NCBI GenBank assembly: GCA_001464455.1
Contig: LNEI01000026.1
Coordinates: 62,001 to 126,000 of the forward strand
From: Acidobacteria bacterium Ga0077534
GTDB lineage: Bacteria; Acidobacteriota; Blastocatellia; Pyrinomonadales; Pyrinomonadaceae
Direction: 5' to 3'
DNA: 64,000 nucleotides
Made by a program: the position numbers and the translations under genes. Positions 61,083-64,000 of this stretch are shown here, in pieces (the first letter of the stretch is position 1; the number at the start of each line of letters is the position of its first letter). Below the pieces are notes generated by a model that saw only the letters and a list, made by a program, of their open reading frames with translations, was not told the DNA's origin and made no database searches.

Positions 61083-62510
61083 ATGGCAAAAAAAGGCCAG
61101 ATCCTCATCTGTGACGACGAAGAAATAATGCGCGACGTGCTCGAGACGATCCTCTCGGGGGCCGGGCACAAGGTCGACCTCGCTAAAACTGGCGAGGAGG
61201 CGATCGAAGCCTATTCGCAAAAGCTCTATGACGTGGTGCTGATGGATGTTTCGATGCCCGGCATCGGCGGCCTGACCGCGTTGGAACGCTTGATGGCGAT
61301 GGATCCGGAGGCCGTCGTACTGATGGTGACGGCGTACGCGACCTTCGACACGGCGATCTCGGCCTGGGAAAAAGGGGCGGCGGGCGTCATTCGCAAACCG
61401 TTTCAGAACGAGCAGATCATCGCCCTCGTCGCGAAAGGCATAAAGAAGCGACGAAAAGAGGAAGAGCGGCAGGTGCTTCGCCAGGCGATGGTTCGGTCGG
61501 TCAACCGCGAAGGCTTCATCGGCCGGTCGGAGATAATGGAGAACGTGTTTCGGCTTGTCGAACGCGTGGCACAGGCGCGTTCGACGGTGTTGATCACGGG
61601 TGAGAGCGGTACCGGTAAAGAGCTTGTTGCCAAAGCCATCCACGAATCGAGCCCGCGGTCCGAATCTCCCTTTGTCGCCGTAAATTGCTCAAATATACCG
61701 TCGGAGCTGCTTGAATCGGAGCTTTTTGGACACACGAAGGGAGCCTTCACCGGAGCGGTCTCGGCAAAAAAAGGCCTTTTCGAGGTTGCGGACACCGGAT
61801 CTATCTTTCTTGACGAAATAGGCGATCTCCGGCCGGAGACGCAGGTTCGCCTGCTTCGTGTTTTGCAGGAACGCGAATTCACTCCCGTCGGTGACACTAC
61901 GCCGGTGAAAGTAGATGTCAGGATCATCGCCGCCACCAATGTAGATCTCAAGGAAGCAGTACGAAGCGGACAGTTTCGCGAGGATCTTTATTATCGCCTT
62001 TCCGTAGTGCCGATCGAGCTGCCGCCGCTGCGTGAGCGGCGCGAAGACATCCTGCCACTTGCGCAGTTTTTTATTCGCAAATATTCGGCTGAGAATGGCC
62101 GCGATATTACCGATTCGATACGGCCGGATGTATTGTCGCTGCTCGAAAGCTACAACTATCCAGGCAACGTGCGTGAGCTCGAGAATATCGTCGAACGGGC
62201 GATCGTCATAGCACCTAGCGATGAGATAACGGTCGAGTGTTTGCGGCCCGAGGTTCGTGATCCGGAGCTTGCGTTCAAGATGATAGCCGACACAGAGGGT
62301 GTGTCGAGCGAGATCGATCTTTCTCGCGGGGTTAACTTTTACGACGAGGTCAAGAGGTTTGAGATCGATCTTATTCGCCGGGCTCTTGATCAGACAGGCG
62401 GCCATCAGTCGCGAGCAGCTCGCCTTTTAGGGCTTAATGCAACGACGCTGAACTCAAAAATAAAGAGCTACAATATCCGCACTTTGCCCGCCAGCAGTAC
62501 AAAATTCTAG
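61083..62510 (+). CDS. NtrC-family sigma-54-dependent response regulator, orphan
   Basis: 475 residues. Receiver with Asp55 (VVLMDVSMPGIGGL), AAA+ domain with Walker A GESGTGKELVAKAIH and the canonical GAFTGA loop (HTKGAFTGAVSAKKG), Walker B IFLDEIGDLRPET, and C-terminal Fis helix-turn-helix (QSRAARLLGLNATTLNSKIK). No histidine kinase is adjacent, so its partner is elsewhere. A TATAAT -10 is at 61049-61054 upstream. It is followed by a sigma-54-like site before the Oar-like gene, which makes that gene a candidate target. Confidence 0.93.
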   Translation: MAKKGQILICDDEEIMRDVLETILSGAGHKVDLAKTGEEAIEAYSQKLYDVVLMDVSMPGIGGLTALERLMAMDPEAVVLMVTAYATFDTAISAWEKGAAGVIRKPFQNEQIIALVAKGIKKRRKEEERQVLRQAMVRSVNREGFIGRSEIMENVFRLVERVAQARSTVLITGESGTGKELVAKAIHESSPRSESPFVAVNCSNIPSELLESELFGHTKGAFTGAVSAKKGLFEVADTGSIFLDEIGDLRPETQVRLLRVLQEREFTPVGDTTPVKVDVRIIAATNVDLKEAVRSGQFREDLYYRLSVVPIELPPLRERREDILPLAQFFIRKYSAENGRDITDSIRPDVLSLLESYNYPGNVRELENIVERAIVIAPSDEITVECLRPEVRDPELAFKMIADTEGVSSEIDLSRGVNFYDEVKRFEIDLIRRALDQTGGHQSRAARLLGLNATTLNSKIKSYNIRTLPASSTKF

Positions 62511-62595
62511 AAAATAATCCGAACTTTCATATAAGAATCTGCCAATTTTCTCGGTTTTACGCTGTTAAGCCTTACATTTTGTATCGCGCCACCTC

Positions 62596-62611
62596 TGGCA
62601 TAGATTTTGTC
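62596..62611 (+). promoter_or_regulatory. Sigma-54-like -24/-12 candidate before the second Oar-like gene
   Basis: TGGCAT, five bases, TTGTC: GG and GT are ten bases apart, as at -24/-12, but the -12 GC is GT. It is about 80 bases before the receptor ATG and 85 bases after the NtrC-type gene. Confidence 0.35.
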
Positions 62612-62677
62612 TTACACTACCTGACTATCGCTAAATAGTAAGAGAAATCAGTATTACTTACACCCAGGAGGAACAAG

Positions 62678-64000
62678 ATGAAGAGGTTTTCAATCACCTT
62701 TTTGCTCATGCTTATCAGCTCCGTCGCCCTATTTGGACAGGGAACGACCGGTAGACTTACCGGTACCGTCTCAGGTCCGGACGGACTGCTGCCGGGAGCG
62801 ACCGTTGTCGTTCGAGATAACGGAACTAGCAAAGAGGTAACGGTTACGACGAACGAAGAAGGGGTCTATCAGGTACCCCAGCTTGAGTTCGGTACATACA
62901 CAATTAGAATTACCGCCCCGGGCTTTAAGACCCTGGTGGCTAACGAGCAGAAGATCGACGTCGGTCGTACGGCCACGTTCAATGCTGTACTCGAAGTCGG
63001 TGCAGTTTCTGCTGAGGTCGTCGTCACCGCCGGTGCTGACGTCCTTACAACCAATACAGCACAGGTCAGCAACACGATCAGCCCGCAGCAGATCATGACG
63101 CTGCCTTTGATCACGCGTAGCCCGCTGTCGCTTACACTGCTTCAGGCAGGTACATCGTCGAACGGCCTTACCACGATCAATGGTATGCGCACGACGATGA
63201 CCAACATCACGCGTGACGGTATCAACATTCAGGATACCTTCATCCGTGCTAACGCTACGGACTTTGCTCCCGGCCGTCCTTCTGTGGACGATACGGCAGA
63301 GTTCACGATCACGACGGTCAATCAGGAAGCCGATCAGGGTTCCGGTTCCGCACAGATCCGTCTCGTTACGCCGCGTGGTACCAGCGAATTTACAGGTGCT
63401 TTGTTTGCGTACAGCCGCAACTCGGGTTTTGGAGCAAACAGCTTCTTTAATAACCGCAGTTCGTCGGCAGCAGTCAACACGAAGCCATCTTTCCGCAACC
63501 GCTGGCAGTACGGCGGCAAGATCAGCGGCCCGATCTGGCTTCCCTTCTTTGGTGAAGGCCCGGCTCGCTTTAACAAGCTGATGGACAAGGCTAAGTTCTT
63601 CTTCTCATATGAAGGGATCAAAGACCCTGTCAGCGGTGCCGCTACCCGTACCATCCTGACGCCGACCGCTCGCGCAGGTGGATTCTCGTGGCTGCGTACC
63701 AACAGCACATCGGTCACGCCGTTCTGCCCATCGCAGGCTGTCGGCAGCGTTTGTACTATCCCGAATCTTCTTGCCTTTGCAAACGCACAGGGCTTAGCCG
63801 TTCCTACGACGATCGACTCGGTGGTCATGTCTCGCGTCCTCTCAGGTATCCCGACCGAGAGCAACTTTACTGGTGGTGACGGCCTCAACACAGCCGGTTT
63901 CCGTCTCCTTCGTCGCCAGGACCAGACGCGTAATCAGTACTCGTCACGTTTTGACGTAGATCTTACTGAAAAGGATTCGGTCCTCTTCATCTATAACTAC
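62678..64000 (+). CDS. Oar-like TonB-dependent receptor, 3' end outside window
   Basis: 441 residues visible, frame still open at the window end. Strong ribosome site AGGAGG (62666-62671) seven bases before the ATG. Signal peptide (MKRFSITFLLMLISSVALFG, cleavage near FGQ). Residues 22-110 are the carboxypeptidase-regulatory domain (GRLTGTVSGPDGLLPGATV, GVYQVPQLEFGTYTIRI). The plug-like part contains ITRSPLSLTLLQAG and INGMRTTMTNITRDGINIQD. A barrel region begins with TGALFAYSRNSGFGANSFF. The protein is a paralogue of the receptor at 17.3-20.6 kb, with different N-domain details. Confidence 0.88.
   Translation, partial: MKRFSITFLLMLISSVALFGQGTTGRLTGTVSGPDGLLPGATVVVRDNGTSKEVTVTTNEEGVYQVPQLEFGTYTIRITAPGFKTLVANEQKIDVGRTATFNAVLEVGAVSAEVVVTAGADVLTTNTAQVSNTISPQQIMTLPLITRSPLSLTLLQAGTSSNGLTTINGMRTTMTNITRDGINIQDTFIRANATDFAPGRPSVDDTAEFTITTVNQEADQGSGSAQIRLVTPRGTSEFTGALFAYSRNSGFGANSFFNNRSSSAAVNTKPSFRNRWQYGGKISGPIWLPFFGEGPARFNKLMDKAKFFFSYEGIKDPVSGAATRTILTPTARAGGFSWLRTNSTSVTPFCPSQAVGSVCTIPNLLAFANAQGLAVPTTIDSVVMSRVLSGIPTESNFTGGDGLNTAGFRLLRRQDQTRNQYSSRFDVDLTEKDSVLFIYNY

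Overview
The window reads as a chromosomal segment of a Gram-negative, probably soil or water bacterium. I infer a member of the Acidobacteriota, class Blastocatellia (Pyrinomonadaceae-like). The grounds are two very large Oar-type outer-membrane receptors with an N-terminal carboxypeptidase-regulatory domain, a VPS10/Asp-box secreted glycosyl-hydrolase-like protein, a Kdo transferase (hence LPS), several secreted proteins of unknown family, and housekeeping genes in short operons. This is inference from gene content, not from a marker gene. No rRNA, tRNA, CRISPR array, phage or insertion sequence was recognised.

Layout. 0-6 kb: 3' part of a class V aminotransferase, a membrane-anchored unknown, an ECF sigma factor with a terminator, and a VPS10-like secreted protein. 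6-12.9 kb: GlcG/HbpS-like protein, saccharopine-dehydrogenase-like enzyme, a 1244-residue iron-sulfur flavoprotein fusion resembling NfnB+NfnA, and an asparaginase II. 13-20.6 kb: recN, M14 carboxypeptidase, GT4 glycosyltransferase, Oar-like receptor. 20.6-27.7 kb: an AT-rich intergenic region, a PilZ-like protein, two secreted unknowns, then dxr-rseP-ispG behind a long unusual leader. 27.7-34.5 kb: DUF2752, hfq-tmk-holB, DinB-like protein, AtpZ-like protein, GT21-like transferase, waaA, efp. 34.5-45.6 kb: a lipoprotein plus exported dikinase-like protein pair, a GT1 glycosyltransferase, a DUF4126 protein, a sensor kinase/NtrC pair, a penicillin-binding transpeptidase-like protein with a Lys/Ala-rich N-terminus, and a secreted repeat-type protein. 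45.6-54.8 kb: rnc-lepB, psuG, SH3-like secreted protein, ruvC, an unknown gene beside fahA, two tandem GT25 genes, fdhD. 54.8-64 kb: katG with its PerR-type regulator, a ferritin-like protein, sppA, a methyltransferase, a second NtrC-type regulator, and a second Oar-like receptor cut by the window end.

How the parts work together. dxr and ispG are MEP isoprenoid steps flanking the intramembrane protease RseP. hfq-tmk-holB form one transcription unit with a good promoter. A PerR/Fur-type box sits inside the promoter of the regulator gene next to katG. Two NtrC-type activators are present, and sigma-54-like -24/-12 sites occur upstream of the ECF sigma gene and of the second receptor.

The most unusual signals are: (1) GTGGGACA/TGTCCCAC repeat clusters in the long leaders of two unlinked membrane-protease loci, dxr-rseP-ispG and sppA, each behind a strong extended -10 promoter; (2) a dispersed palindromic repeat placed in sense orientation at gene 3' ends, which supplies the last codons (SEPPA) and the stop of two unrelated proteins; (3) an exported protein with glucan-water-dikinase-like domain order; (4) a fused Nfn-like flavoprotein; (5) EF-P with Asn at the usual modification site.
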